Source of the DNA: CAZMXI01 sp964570205
GTDB lineage: Bacteria; Planctomycetota; Phycisphaerae; Tepidisphaerales; Tepidisphaeraceae
Direction of reading: 5' to 3'
Length of the DNA: 45,986 nucleotides
NCBI GenBank assembly: GCA_964570205.1
Contig: CAZMXI010000009.1
Location: forward strand, 1-45,986
Part shown: piece by piece, positions 17,579 through 26,277 of the stretch
How the letters are laid out: each line of letters opens with the position of its first letter
How positions within the stretch are numbered: the first letter of the stretch is position 1
Position numbers and translations under genes: made by a program
Notes under the pieces: model-generated
Database searches by the model: none
The model's input: only the letters and a program-made list of their open reading frames with translations
What the model was told of the DNA's origin: nothing

Positions 17579-17644
17579 AAAAAAGAGCGGAAAACGACTA
17601 GCACCCAGCCACCGATCGGACGGGCTGCGGGTCGTTTTCCGCTC
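17579..17644 (-). terminator. Strong Rho-independent terminator of the 24-aa gene
   Basis: A 14-bp perfect stem (17585-17598 with 17631-17644) and a 32-nt loop, followed on the minus strand by six T. It begins about 20 nt downstream of the stop of the basic mini-protein. Confidence 0.85.
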
Positions 17645-17664
17645 ACAATGGATGCGGTGGACGC

Positions 17665-17739
17665 CTACCGTTTGCGGCGGTCGCGCCTGGCCTTGCGCTT
17701 CTTGCTGCCGACCTTGCGTCGGCGGCGAGGCTTGGACAT
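17665..17739 (-). CDS. 24-aa extremely basic protein, candidate small ribosomal protein (bS22/COX24-like)
   Basis: The peptide MSKPRRRRKVGSKKRKARRD... has 16 Arg/Lys in 24 residues. It has an excellent AAAGGAG site 7 nt before the ATG, a plausible promoter (17771-17798) and a strong terminator directly downstream, so it is a complete small transcription unit. Its composition and K/R spacing resemble bS22/AURKAIP1-COX24-type mini ribosomal proteins (RRKRMSKKKHRK type), or THX. That assignment is from pattern memory. A convergent or divergent nucleic-acid-binding peptide is the alternative. Confidence 0.7.
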   Translation of the reverse strand: MSKPRRRRKVGSKKRKARRDRRKR

Positions 17740-17770
17740 GCAGAATCTCCTTTCGTTTCCGTAGGCGGGT

Positions 17771-17798
17771 AGGGTAGCGAAAATGCTCAAAACGGCAA
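17771..17798 (-). promoter_or_regulatory. Candidate promoter of the 24-aa gene
   Basis: On the minus strand TTGCCG (17793-17798), a 16-nt spacer and TACCCT (17771-17776), about 30 nt before the start codon. Confidence 0.4.
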
Positions 17799-17906
17799 GC
17801 CCCCGGCAGCCAAGGCCTTTGGGATTTTAATGGTGCGGATTTCGCCGTTCCGGTTTCTACGTCGGGCGACCTACAATCCGGATAGCCGCGACCCAAGGAG
17901 TGCTCT

Positions 17907-18194
17907 ATGGTGAAGTTTGAGCAGGGAAACGTGCTCCTCAAGCCATCGCATCGACGGCAAGTCATGACCTGGCTGAAACGTTCGATCCGGCTTGGCGAGC
18001 GGAAGGGTGATTTCGCGTTGACGCTCTCAATGCGACGCGTGGGCAGGCAATACGACATTCGTGCCTTGGTGAATGGCACGGCCGGCAACTTCAATTGCCA
18101 CGCGCGCCGGCAGGACTGGCGCAATGCGATGCGGGATGTAACCTGGTCGCTTAATTCGCGGTTGCACGGCCGGAGCCTGTCCGGGCGGAGGTAG
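17907..18194 (+). CDS. HPF/RaiA-like ribosome hibernation factor, short form
   Basis: A 95-residue basic protein. LKRSIRLGERKGDFALTLS, then YDIRALVNGTAGNFNCHAR and DWRNAMRDVTWSLNSRL, mirror the beta3-beta4-helix2 pattern of hibernation-promoting factors (GRHRVEATV, EDMYAAID, KLERQL). The N-terminal strand-helix is less clear. AAGGAG lies 6 nt before the ATG, with TACAAT (17872-17877) as a possible -10 box. It stands beside another putative ribosome-linked gene, the 24-aa basic protein. The family call is tentative. Confidence 0.55.
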   Translation: MVKFEQGNVLLKPSHRRQVMTWLKRSIRLGERKGDFALTLSMRRVGRQYDIRALVNGTAGNFNCHARRQDWRNAMRDVTWSLNSRLHGRSLSGRR

Positions 18195-18351
18195 TCCGCA
18201 AAATCCGCCTGAAGCGCTTGCCGAGGCGGGGCCTTCGGGAGGAAGGGGCACGTGTAGATCGCTCCCGAAGGGCGACGCGGGGGGCTGGATGTGAGTGCAG
18301 ACATCGTTGGCAGTCTGAACCGGCTACCCGCTCCGGCGGCCTCTGAAATGC

Positions 18352-18380
18352 TTGCCATCACGCCAAGCCCCCGATATTAT
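18352..18380 (+). promoter_or_regulatory. Orphaned tRNA-Cys promoter at the left island boundary
   Basis: TTGCCA (18352-18357), exactly 17 nt, TATTAT (18375-18380). Transcription would start about 5 nt before the tRNA-Cys fragment at 18392, as expected for a tRNA promoter. The intact tRNA is now 22.8 kb away. Confidence 0.7.
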
Positions 18381-18391
18381 CCGAACAACGC

Positions 18392-18413
18392 GGCCGAGTA
18401 CCCAAGTGGACTA
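18392..18413 (+). repeat. attL: 5' fragment of tRNA-Cys (left island boundary)
   Basis: Twenty-two bases identical to 41221-41242, the first 22 nt of tRNA-Cys(GCA). The match continues GGGGA after one mismatch (C18414 versus A41243), then diverges. It marks the left end of the 22.8-kb island and lies in the reading frame that continues the integrase. Confidence 0.93.
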
Positions 18414-18606
18414 CGGGGAATCCACGAAAACGAGAGGAAATTCAAACATTTCTGAAGGCGCAGACCACCAGTTGGACCATGGTGGCGCGAAACCGCCTCT
18501 GGACCCCGATCTACAGGCCATTGTTGAGGCATGGAACGCGCTGCCGCTGGACGTCCGCAAGATGATCGTTGGTGTGGTTACGCTCACGCCCAAGGCAGCC
18601 GGGTAA
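18412..18606 (+). pseudogene. Detached 3' end of the island integrase (64-codon C-terminal tail)
   Basis: Through the att repeat this frame reads PSTQVD, the same residues and frame as the last residues of the integrase at 41.24 kb. It then continues YGESTKTRGN... to a TAA at 18604-18606. The end (PDLQAIVEAWNALPLDVRKMIVGVV) resembles the C-terminal helix I recall from planctomycetal phage-type integrases. It has no start of its own in this state. Recombination between the two att copies would fuse it in frame to the integrase, giving a 514-residue protein. Confidence 0.8.
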
Positions 18607-18618
18607 TGTGATGGGCTG

Positions 18619-18650
18619 GCCGTAGGCGGAATGCCTCCCTGTCCTGCGGC
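18619..18650. terminator. Possible hairpin between integrase tail and helicase stop
   Basis: An 8-bp stem with one G-T pair (18619-18626 with 18643-18650) and a 16-nt loop, 18 nt from the helicase stop. The plus side is followed by TCTTGCG; no true T-tract. It may separate the convergent transcripts. Confidence 0.35.
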
Positions 18651-18667
18651 TCTTGCGCCCCGGCTCT

Positions 18668-21600
18668 TCACGCGGCAATCCACCGGGGATCGTTAAATGC
18701 CGCTTCAAGTTCAGCACCAGCAAGCCGTGCCTGGCGCTGGCCGTCTGCGATTCCATCAACAAATTCTGCCAGTTCACGGCGAAGTTCCTCCGGCCAGACG
18801 GGATAGTCGCCGAGCCGAGCGAAGCATGCCTTGAGGCGGCGGGCACCGGCTATATCCCGGCCCATCTGCTCGTGGAAGGTCGCGTTTAGGTCGTCACTGT
18901 CGCCGTTCACGCAAACGAGGTATCGCCCCAATTCGCGGAGCAACCGCAGGCGAGCGGCATCAAGCTGCCGCGCCAGCCCACGGCCCTCGGCCACGCGCGC
19001 GGCTTCCAGCGATTGCTTCACCGCAGTAGCTGCCTGCTGTCCGGTTTGTTGCTCGGCGGCCTTCCAGGCGGACGGGTCCGGATAGACCCCGTCCCATGCC
19101 TCGACGAGTTCGCGCAGTTTGCCTATAGATGTGACTGGCTGAGCGCCACCGGGCGACACCCACACTGCCACCGAACGGCGCAGTGGCCCCGCCTGTGCCG
19201 ATCCCACCAACAGCGGAAGACGCTCGCCCGGCCGCCGCAGCCCTTCGGCCAGTTCGCGAAGAGGCGGCTGCAACGGGCAAAGGGGAATGAGCTTCCTATC
19301 GGCCTCGACGGCGTCCGGGCTTACGCCAAATCGGACTTTGGCGACCGGCCCGCCCGAAACTGTGACGACGCCCCCGGCCACCACTGCCTTGGGCCCGAAA
19401 GAGCCATCCAGTAAAGCCAGCGCCTCAACCAGATGCTCGCGAGCAACCGGGGGCTTCGGCGCCGGCGACGGGTCAGCCGGATTCTCCACATACGTCTCGG
19501 CCGCAAGGGCATCCTGCTGGGCCTTCTGGGCTTCGGCAATCAATGTATCAAGGTCGTCCTTTTCCTCCATCAACATCTGACGGGCACGCGAGAGCACCGG
19601 CTGCATGGCCCCGACGAAATGCTCGAAGAGATGGCACCGCTCCCGCAACACACCGTACACCCGTTCGTCAACGCTATCCTTGAGGAACATATTTACGATA
19701 AGAATCTCGGCGTGCCGCTGCCCGATGCGGTCGATACGCCCGATACGCTGCTCCACCTTACTGGGGTTCCAAGGCAAGTCGTAGTTGACCAGGGCGCCGG
19801 CCGTCTGGAGATTCAGACCCTCACTGGCCGCGTCGGTACAGATGACAATCTTGAGTTGGCCCGACCGCAGTTGCTTCGTGATCGTGTCCTTGCCGACCGT
19901 CTTCCATTGCGTCCCGTCCCACACCTGCCCGCCATCGCCGCTGTAGCACCCCAGCGCCGCCCCGTAGTGGTCGGCGAGGCTGTCGCGGAGATAGACCATC
20001 GTGTCCACGTACTCCGTGAACACCAGCACGGATCGCCCGTCATCGGTCAGTTGCCGGAGCAGCCCAAAGAACTTGTCGCGTTTACTGTCGGTGGCGCCCA
20101 GCGAGTCCAGTTCCTGGAGCAGGCGATCCACGTCGCCCAATTCGCTGCGCGCCGTCTCGGGATCTTGGGGCAGGGCGAGCGAGATTTTCCCCTCACCCTC
20201 GGGCATATCGTCAAACGCAATGGCCTCGGGAACATCGGCCGTTTGCAGCGTTGAGTCATACGCCCGCTGGCCAATCACCTGGAGCAGCCCATCACGGCGA
20301 CGGCTGAGGCTTTGCTTCAACGACGCCGGCGAACTCGACGCCCGGCGCCGGTAGATCGTCATCACAAAGCCCTTGCCGGGCTTCTGGCCTTCGAGTTCCT
20401 TGAATCGGCGATTGATGTATTTCGTGATGGAGTTGTAGACGGCACGTTCTCGCTTGTCGTCGAAATCGAACTGCTTGTCGATTACTTGACGCACCGCCGG
20501 CGGTGCCCCCACCAAACCCAACTCGTAATACCGCCGCAGAGTTGTTCGCGTGTTCCGGTGCATACGGCGGGCGAGCGGTGAGGAACTCCGCAGCCACCGA
20601 GCAATGAAAGGCCGCTGCGTAGGCGGCGCAAACGCCAGGCCTCGCGCCAACCCCTGCGGTTCGGCCATCGAAAGCGAACTGTCGGTCAACTTCGGGAAGT
20701 CTTGATCCGCCACGACCAATGACGCAACGTGAAGCGCGGCCTTGTCATCGCAACAGCCGTTGGCGATGCGAGCCAGGGCGTCGTAGTAGCCGCGAACGGC
20801 CGTGAAGTCCGCCAGCCACGCACCGCCCTCGCCCAGCACCGACAGCAAATCCCATGGCTCCCAGGGGTGCGTCTGCATCGGCGTAGCGCTCAAGAGCATG
20901 ATGCTTCGCGCCCGCCGGTGCAACTGGAGGCGCCGCAGAAGGTCCAACAACAGGTTGGCGCTGTTGAACTCGGTCTCCACCTGTTTCGCACGCCGGGCAG
21001 CATGCGCTTCGTCTAAGAGCACCAAGTCCCACGGCTCGGCCGCCAGGAGGATGGGCAGGTTGTTCTCCGTTCGCGCCGTCTCCCGGCTCACCAGCAGGAT
21101 GTCCTGCTTGAGCGCCTCGGCCAGGCCGCCGACCTTCTCCTGCCGATCATCCGGCCATACCAACGTGCCGATTCCCTCCAGACGGGGGACAATCAATGCG
21201 CCCTTTTCGCGCAGTTCCGCCTGCCATTGTTTGAGAAGTCCGGCCGGCGCCAGGAGCAGAGCACGCTTCACACCCCGCCCCGCGAGAAGTCGGCGGAGCA
21301 CGCCGATGGCTTCGAGAGTCTTGCCCATGCCCACTTCGTCGCATAGGAGCCGCCCCGCGGGCCACGCCCTTGAGGTTTCCTCCACAACGCTCCGCTGGTG
21401 CGGCCAGAGGTCCACCATCAACGTGGCGTCACACGCCGTGGCCCCATCATGCAGATACGGCGCCTCCGTGATGTACTTGAAGATCATCGCGGCCCTCTGC
21501 CGCGCCAGCGCGTTGCTCGGTTCCTGGGCCGGCGGCTCGATCGGGGCGAGCTTGATAAGTTTCAGCCGCAGGGCCTCGGGAAGACTTACGGTATGCACGT

Positions 21601-22246
21601 CGGGATGGGCGTCGCCCCATAGCGCCTTGAACTCGGTCTCGAAATTCGCCAGACGCTCCTTGTCCTCCCAGCCCGTTGAAACTTCCAACTGCTCGTAATT
21701 GGCAATCAACCCGGCGCCCGTTTCATTGCCGCTGCCGCTGAACACAACGGCGTCGCCGGGCGGGTCGTACATGATGCCGAACTTGGCGTGGACAATGCCC
21801 GTGCCGTGGCGCATCACCCCCACGCGAATCTCCAGCAGTCCCTTGCTGACCAGCCACGCCAGCATCGCGAGCCGCTGCTTCTCCAGCACGTCCTTGGTCG
21901 GCTTGAACCGCTTGAGAAGGACGGCTTCGAGCGGCGCAGTGTCGCCGGTTTCCACGAGGGCCTGAACGTCCTGCGGCTCCAGTTGCTCGTTGACCACCAG
22001 CCGCACCGCCGGCCGCGGCGCCTTGTCGCCCAGCGAGAGCAGACGCTCGATCAAGCCCGCGAAGCCGCGCGCCGCTGCCGCGAGTACGCTGCTGGAAAAG
22101 TACGCGCATGAGCGGTCGTAGCGCACCGCCACCCACAGCGCCGGCACATACAACTCGTCCAGCAACATCGGGTCCGGCCCGCGCAGGAACCGGCGCCATT
22201 TCCGGGCACGCAGACCACCAGCCGTTACAGAGCCTTCCTTGCTCAT
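18668..22246 (-). CDS. PLD-domain plus SNF2/DEAH-type helicase of an Hma-like defence operon
   Basis: An 1,192-residue protein. The N-terminal phospholipase-D-like domain has one HxK motif (VHAKFGIMYD, His about 153) and GSGNETG about 172. The helicase core has Walker A DEVGMGKT (303-310), DEAH (about 412), LLSATPM, CTDAASEGLNLQ and QRIGRIDRIGQ (about 832), all intact. A long C-terminal region follows. A single PLD motif implies dimerisation for nuclease activity. It is last in the operon, and its ATG overlaps the methylase stop by 4 nt. It resembles the helicase of helicase-methylase-ATPase (Hma) and DISARM-type systems. It probably senses or processes foreign DNA. Confidence 0.87.
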   Translation of the reverse strand: MSKEGSVTAGGLRARKWRRFLRGPDPMLLDELYVPALWVAVRYDRSCAYFSSSVLAAAARGFAGLIERLLSLGDKAPRPAVRLVVNEQLEPQDVQALVETGDTAPLEAVLLKRFKPTKDVLEKQRLAMLAWLVSKGLLEIRVGVMRHGTGIVHAKFGIMYDPPGDAVVFSGSGNETGAGLIANYEQLEVSTGWEDKERLANFETEFKALWGDAHPDVHTVSLPEALRLKLIKLAPIEPPAQEPSNALARQRAAMIFKYITEAPYLHDGATACDATLMVDLWPHQRSVVEETSRAWPAGRLLCDEVGMGKTLEAIGVLRRLLAGRGVKRALLLAPAGLLKQWQAELREKGALIVPRLEGIGTLVWPDDRQEKVGGLAEALKQDILLVSRETARTENNLPILLAAEPWDLVLLDEAHAARRAKQVETEFNSANLLLDLLRRLQLHRRARSIMLLSATPMQTHPWEPWDLLSVLGEGGAWLADFTAVRGYYDALARIANGCCDDKAALHVASLVVADQDFPKLTDSSLSMAEPQGLARGLAFAPPTQRPFIARWLRSSSPLARRMHRNTRTTLRRYYELGLVGAPPAVRQVIDKQFDFDDKRERAVYNSITKYINRRFKELEGQKPGKGFVMTIYRRRASSSPASLKQSLSRRRDGLLQVIGQRAYDSTLQTADVPEAIAFDDMPEGEGKISLALPQDPETARSELGDVDRLLQELDSLGATDSKRDKFFGLLRQLTDDGRSVLVFTEYVDTMVYLRDSLADHYGAALGCYSGDGGQVWDGTQWKTVGKDTITKQLRSGQLKIVICTDAASEGLNLQTAGALVNYDLPWNPSKVEQRIGRIDRIGQRHAEILIVNMFLKDSVDERVYGVLRERCHLFEHFVGAMQPVLSRARQMLMEEKDDLDTLIAEAQKAQQDALAAETYVENPADPSPAPKPPVAREHLVEALALLDGSFGPKAVVAGGVVTVSGGPVAKVRFGVSPDAVEADRKLIPLCPLQPPLRELAEGLRRPGERLPLLVGSAQAGPLRRSVAVWVSPGGAQPVTSIGKLRELVEAWDGVYPDPSAWKAAEQQTGQQAATAVKQSLEAARVAEGRGLARQLDAARLRLLRELGRYLVCVNGDSDDLNATFHEQMGRDIAGARRLKACFARLGDYPVWPEELRRELAEFVDGIADGQRQARLAGAELEAAFNDPRWIAA

Positions 22247-25200
22247 TCCTCAGCCCCCGTTTCTTCTTCGGCGTCGTCTTCGTCTTCCACATCCTCCGCC
22301 GGCTCAGCGAACAATCCGCCCTGCGGCGGAGCCTTGGGTGTCCAGTCGGGCGGCTCGACCCCGAACAGCGGCTGGAGCAATGCATGCCACGCCCGGAACT
22401 CGGGGAACAGAGCCGCCGCCGAAGTCTTGCCCTTCTCGTGCTTCACGGCCTCGGGAGCAGCCAGTACCAGGGCCTGCATCAACTTGGCGACGGCCGAATC
22501 CTTGCCCCAGTTTTGCTGCCGGGCCAAGGCCTTTGCCGAACCCACACCGCCGGCACCGGCCTCAACCCACCGCAACGCCAGGGCGTGGCAGGCGTCCAGG
22601 GCCGTGCGGAACATCGGGTCGTTGGGGTGGACCTTGAGCACTTCCTTCTTCGTCCGCTTCTTCGGAATGGTCACGCTGCCGAAGAGCGTCTCTTGGGCCT
22701 GTTCCGGCGTCAGCGCCTTGTCGCGCCGCCGCTGCTGGGCGGAGAGCATTCTGATCTTGTCGCCGGACTTGCTGATGAGGCCCGCCGCGATGACCTGCTC
22801 AACCTCCATGCCGACGGCCTTGCCCAGCAAGTGCGCCTCGTTGAAGCGGAACTCCACGGCCCCCAGCACGTCCCAGCAGAGCAGGACAAACTTGCCCTCG
22901 GCCTCGACGCCCTCTAAGCCGCGCTTGGCATGAAGTTCGATGCGCCATTGGCTGACTGCATCCGACGCCTCGTCGATGGCGCGATCCACGCCGACCGGCT
23001 GGCCAGTATCGGTGCGCACCTCATCGTACTGACTGTAGACCTCCATTGCCGGGCCGAACGAGCCGACCAACTGGTCCACCGGGTTCAGGCCTTCCTTCAT
23101 GAGCCGCTCGGCGCTCTTGCGGGCGCGCTCGCGGATTTCTTGTTTCATCTCACGAGCGTAATAGCCGACGCCGGCGCCGGGGGGACGCTTCCGCGCCACC
23201 AAGATCACTGTGCTCTGGGCGGCATTTTTCTTTGCCTGGTGGAGGCTGTGCTCGCTCTCAGTCTTCACCGGCCAGGTCGCGGTGATCTTGAAACCGGCCT
23301 TTACGAGCGACGCGAACAGCGCCTCCCATGCCTCCTGCTTCTTGTGGGTGAACATGACGGTAAGAACGCCGTCATCACGAAGGATGCGCCGGCACTCTGC
23401 AAACATTTCAGCCATTAGCTTGCGATAGAAGTCGCGCGACTCAGCCTTGGCATCCTTGGTCTTGGCGTGGTTCTTCTTAAACCGCGAGGCGTTGACCACC
23501 GCCTCCTGCTGGTGGTCGCAGAGATAGGTGCTGAACCATTCGGGCCGGCGATGGCCCTGCGTGCGCTTGAGCCAGACGTAGAAGAAGTCCGCCAACTCGG
23601 AATACTGCACATTGTCGTCGTAAGGCGGATCGACCACGACGGCAGCAATCGACTGGTCCGCGAGATGCGGTAGGTCGGTCGCGGAACCCATGTTTATCTC
23701 GACACCGACCACGTTGTCAGCACGGGGCAGCTTGGCGATTTCTTCGTAAGCCTCGGTCACGTTGTTGATCGCCCACTCCAAACCGCTGCCGGAGTTGCAC
23801 GGAGCAAGCTCGGCGAAGGTTAGCTTATATGCGTAGTCGTGCCGATCCATTTTGCTTTTCACAACAGCCCGCGTGTTTTCCCACCGGGTTCCGTTGCAGT
23901 TGTGATTAAGGAACTTATCCAACGCCAGTGCGAGAAGATGCACAACCGCTTCGCCGACGCCCTCGTCTTCGGCCTTGCACACGCTCGAACGCAGGTGGTT
24001 AAGCTCTTCAACCAAGACTCCTGTTGCCAGAAGCTGGCGAGGCGTGAAGAAGTGGGTCCATTCGGTTTCGCCACGCTTTAGAGGCTTGTCGTTTCCTTTG
24101 CTTTGCGTGTCCCCTACATCACCAGTCTTGTCACCAGCGGGAATCTTCTCCGTCGGGATAATGTTGTTCTTTTCCCATGCAGGCCGGAGTTTCTTCAGTT
24201 CCTTCTCGGCCGCAACCAGGGCATCCAAGTCGGCCTGTTCGGGCGGCTGAAACTTAAGGCCACTGGTCTCCTTAACTGCAACCGCATAGATGGCGTTTCG
24301 CATTTGGCCCTGTTGCGCCATCGCCTTGATGTAGTCGGCGGGGATCGGCCGGTTGGTGAACAGTGAAATGCCTTTCCCATCGTTGTAGCTGGGCGGTGGA
24401 GCGTCCTTGATCTGGCCAGCGCCACGACCGACCTCCTTGATTTGCACGCGCCACGTACCCTTGTCTTCGTCCACCAGGGGGACCGCAGCAAACCGCCGAC
24501 CTTCCCCCTTTGGCTTGAGCAAGAACCAATCCGGCACCAGTGGTGTGTGCCATCGGCCTGTCGCCACGTCGGCCTTTGCCTGATGGTCGGGGTCTGGCAC
24601 AGTGCGGGCGAAGATGTATGCGTGGACGGACGCGAAACGATGCTCCGGGTAGAACCTCGCCAGGCGCTTCTCCATGCGTGCCAGCCAAACCTTTGCCCAT
24701 TTCCGGGCCTTGGTTGCCAGTGCCGGGCCAAAGCGAATCGGATAGTCCACCGTGGCTTCGAGTACGGAGCACGCGACCGGGTTATACTCATTGGCCAGCG
24801 TCTTGAAGCCGAGGCGGGCGGATTCCAACGGAATAGACCCGCCGCCGGACATGGGGTCGATGACGGTGATGTCGTCGCCCCAGAGCTTGCTGGCCGCAGC
24901 ATGTGCGGCGTCGAGATGCTTGGTGGCAATGTTCGCCTTGAAGGCGCGGTCGCAATTGAACCCACCCTCCACGCGGTAGCCCGTGTCCATAAGCTCGCGA
25001 ATCTGAACCAACTCCTGCGAGCTATGGCCGAATCCCAGCAGGTGCTCGAAGACATCGCGCGGAAAGTTCGCCGGCAGAAGCGATGCCAGGACAGCAGCGC
25101 GAGCGGCGGTGAGTGGGCGACGTGCCCACCAGACGTGGAGGTAGGTGTGCGGCGCCAGCGCGCTGGCACTGCCGCGCTCGCGCATGCACTCAACGCCGAT

Positions 25201-25296
25201 GGCCGCCGCCGGGAGCCAGTCCTCGATCAGCAGGCGGGGACATTCGGGCGAGGCCCCGTCTCGGGATTTCGTCTGTTTGGCAGTCGCTGTCTTCAT
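22243..25296 (-). CDS. DUF1156 DNA methylase (adenine or cytosine modification)
   Basis: A protein of about 1,017 residues. RLLIEDWLPAAAIGVECMRERG and HVWWARRPLTAARAAVLASL form the DUF1156 N-terminal block. VIDPMSGGGSIPLE (about 146) is a SAM-binding-like motif and VVDPPYDDNVQYSEL (about 555) is the DPPY catalytic motif of DNA methylases. The ATG at 25296 (GGAAG upstream) was preferred; a GTG at 25359 overlaps the preceding stop and would add 21 residues. It overlaps the helicase by 4 nt. By analogy with other systems it should mark self DNA; whether it methylates A or C cannot be told from DPPY. Confidence 0.88.
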   Translation of the reverse strand: MKTATAKQTKSRDGASPECPRLLIEDWLPAAAIGVECMRERGSASALAPHTYLHVWWARRPLTAARAAVLASLLPANFPRDVFEHLLGFGHSSQELVQIRELMDTGYRVEGGFNCDRAFKANIATKHLDAAHAAASKLWGDDITVIDPMSGGGSIPLESARLGFKTLANEYNPVACSVLEATVDYPIRFGPALATKARKWAKVWLARMEKRLARFYPEHRFASVHAYIFARTVPDPDHQAKADVATGRWHTPLVPDWFLLKPKGEGRRFAAVPLVDEDKGTWRVQIKEVGRGAGQIKDAPPPSYNDGKGISLFTNRPIPADYIKAMAQQGQMRNAIYAVAVKETSGLKFQPPEQADLDALVAAEKELKKLRPAWEKNNIIPTEKIPAGDKTGDVGDTQSKGNDKPLKRGETEWTHFFTPRQLLATGVLVEELNHLRSSVCKAEDEGVGEAVVHLLALALDKFLNHNCNGTRWENTRAVVKSKMDRHDYAYKLTFAELAPCNSGSGLEWAINNVTEAYEEIAKLPRADNVVGVEINMGSATDLPHLADQSIAAVVVDPPYDDNVQYSELADFFYVWLKRTQGHRRPEWFSTYLCDHQQEAVVNASRFKKNHAKTKDAKAESRDFYRKLMAEMFAECRRILRDDGVLTVMFTHKKQEAWEALFASLVKAGFKITATWPVKTESEHSLHQAKKNAAQSTVILVARKRPPGAGVGYYAREMKQEIRERARKSAERLMKEGLNPVDQLVGSFGPAMEVYSQYDEVRTDTGQPVGVDRAIDEASDAVSQWRIELHAKRGLEGVEAEGKFVLLCWDVLGAVEFRFNEAHLLGKAVGMEVEQVIAAGLISKSGDKIRMLSAQQRRRDKALTPEQAQETLFGSVTIPKKRTKKEVLKVHPNDPMFRTALDACHALALRWVEAGAGGVGSAKALARQQNWGKDSAVAKLMQALVLAAPEAVKHEKGKTSAAALFPEFRAWHALLQPLFGVEPPDWTPKAPPQGGLFAEPAEDVEDEDDAEEETGAEE

Positions 25297-25355
25297 GGTC
25301 ACTTCCGTTCGCACGTTGGTTTTCGTTGGCCGCCTGCGGCGATTCAAGCCGGGAA

Positions 25356-26276
25356 TCACTCGCGCTTCTTGCGCATACGGAGCTTGCCCCTGGCCATGCT
25401 TTCAATCAGGCCCGCCGATTTGAGCACGCATTCCAGACTGACGGCCGGCACCTGCTCGTGGTCCTTGACGTACCCCGCGAGGTAGGTCTCCGAAGGGTTG
25501 TCGATGCCCAGGCGGGAGCAGACCAGGAACGCGACCGATTCCGCCTCGAACTCCTGGACCGCAGCGGCGAGGCCCCGCCGATCCGGCCACCACGAATCAT
25601 CCGGCGTGCCCAGGTGCCCGCAGTAGAGGTGCCCAAGCTCGTGGGCCAGCGTGACAAATCGGGCCTCCCGGCTCAGGTCGTCGTTGAGTTCCAGCGCGTA
25701 GCGCAGAGGGACCGCGTGCTCCCCGAAGGCAAGAGTCTTACCGCTGGCAACAGCAATGGAGCCGGCTTGCTGCGTGCCGAGTTTCCGGCCGTGGATCAGG
25801 ACGCCGTCGCGTTTGCCGTTCTCGGAAGCGGTATCGAGTTCACGCCCGATCATTCCGCCCCGGACCTCGAACGGGGACTCGACCTCCGGCGGAAGCGGGG
25901 CGCCCTCGGTGTCGGCGACATCGAAGACAAACATCACCGGCCCCATCGGCTGGAGGATGACCAGCGGGCGAGCACCCGCCTTGATCGTTCGGCCGTAGTC
26001 GCGCCGCCAGCGATGCGGCGGCGCCACGAATCGCGCGCCGGGCATCTGCACATGGACCAGCATCGCGTTGAACGGGGAATAGGCCCGAAACCGCTGGATA
26101 AAGGTCAGGAGGTCGTGATATGCCTTGCTGGACTTGTACTGGTAGGTCTGTGCGAAAAGTTCGTCCAGCGCCCGCTTGGCAACGTCGCGGTCCCAGGTCG
26201 CGGCCGGGGAATCAGGCGGCGGCTGGGTTGTTTCGTCGCCGAAGAGCGAGGTGTGAGGGTTGTCTGCCGTTCGCAT
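25356..26276 (-). CDS. ArdC/ImmA-like zinc metallopeptidase
   Basis: A 306-residue protein. The N-terminal half (LDELFAQTYQYKSSKAYHDLL, SPFNAMLVHVQMPGARFVA, RTIKAGARPLVILQP) follows the ArdC/DUF1738-type N-terminal pattern associated with single-strand DNA binding. The C-terminal half has FVTLAHELGHLYCGH, an HExxH zinc site, and EFEAESVAFLV with a third ligand Glu, as in ImmA/IrrE peptidases. In other systems ImmA-type peptidases cleave repressors; here it may regulate or activate the defence operon. GGAGGG lies 5 nt before the start, one base after the SIR2 stop. Confidence 0.8.
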   Translation of the reverse strand: MRTADNPHTSLFGDETTQPPPDSPAATWDRDVAKRALDELFAQTYQYKSSKAYHDLLTFIQRFRAYSPFNAMLVHVQMPGARFVAPPHRWRRDYGRTIKAGARPLVILQPMGPVMFVFDVADTEGAPLPPEVESPFEVRGGMIGRELDTASENGKRDGVLIHGRKLGTQQAGSIAVASGKTLAFGEHAVPLRYALELNDDLSREARFVTLAHELGHLYCGHLGTPDDSWWPDRRGLAAAVQEFEAESVAFLVCSRLGIDNPSETYLAGYVKDHEQVPAVSLECVLKSAGLIESMARGKLRMRKKRE

Positions 26277-26277
26277 A

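Noticed and set aside
18392..18418. A second tRNA-Cys gene
   Set aside because: Only the first 22-27 nt match; no anticodon arm or 3' half follows.
18352..18606. Separate 84-aa gene starting at 18352
   Set aside because: Its first codons overlap the tRNA-Cys promoter and lack a ribosome site; the rest is better read as the displaced integrase tail.
19433..20254. 273-aa plus-strand frame inside the helicase gene
   Set aside because: Antisense shadow of helicase motifs; repetitive Arg/Pro composition.
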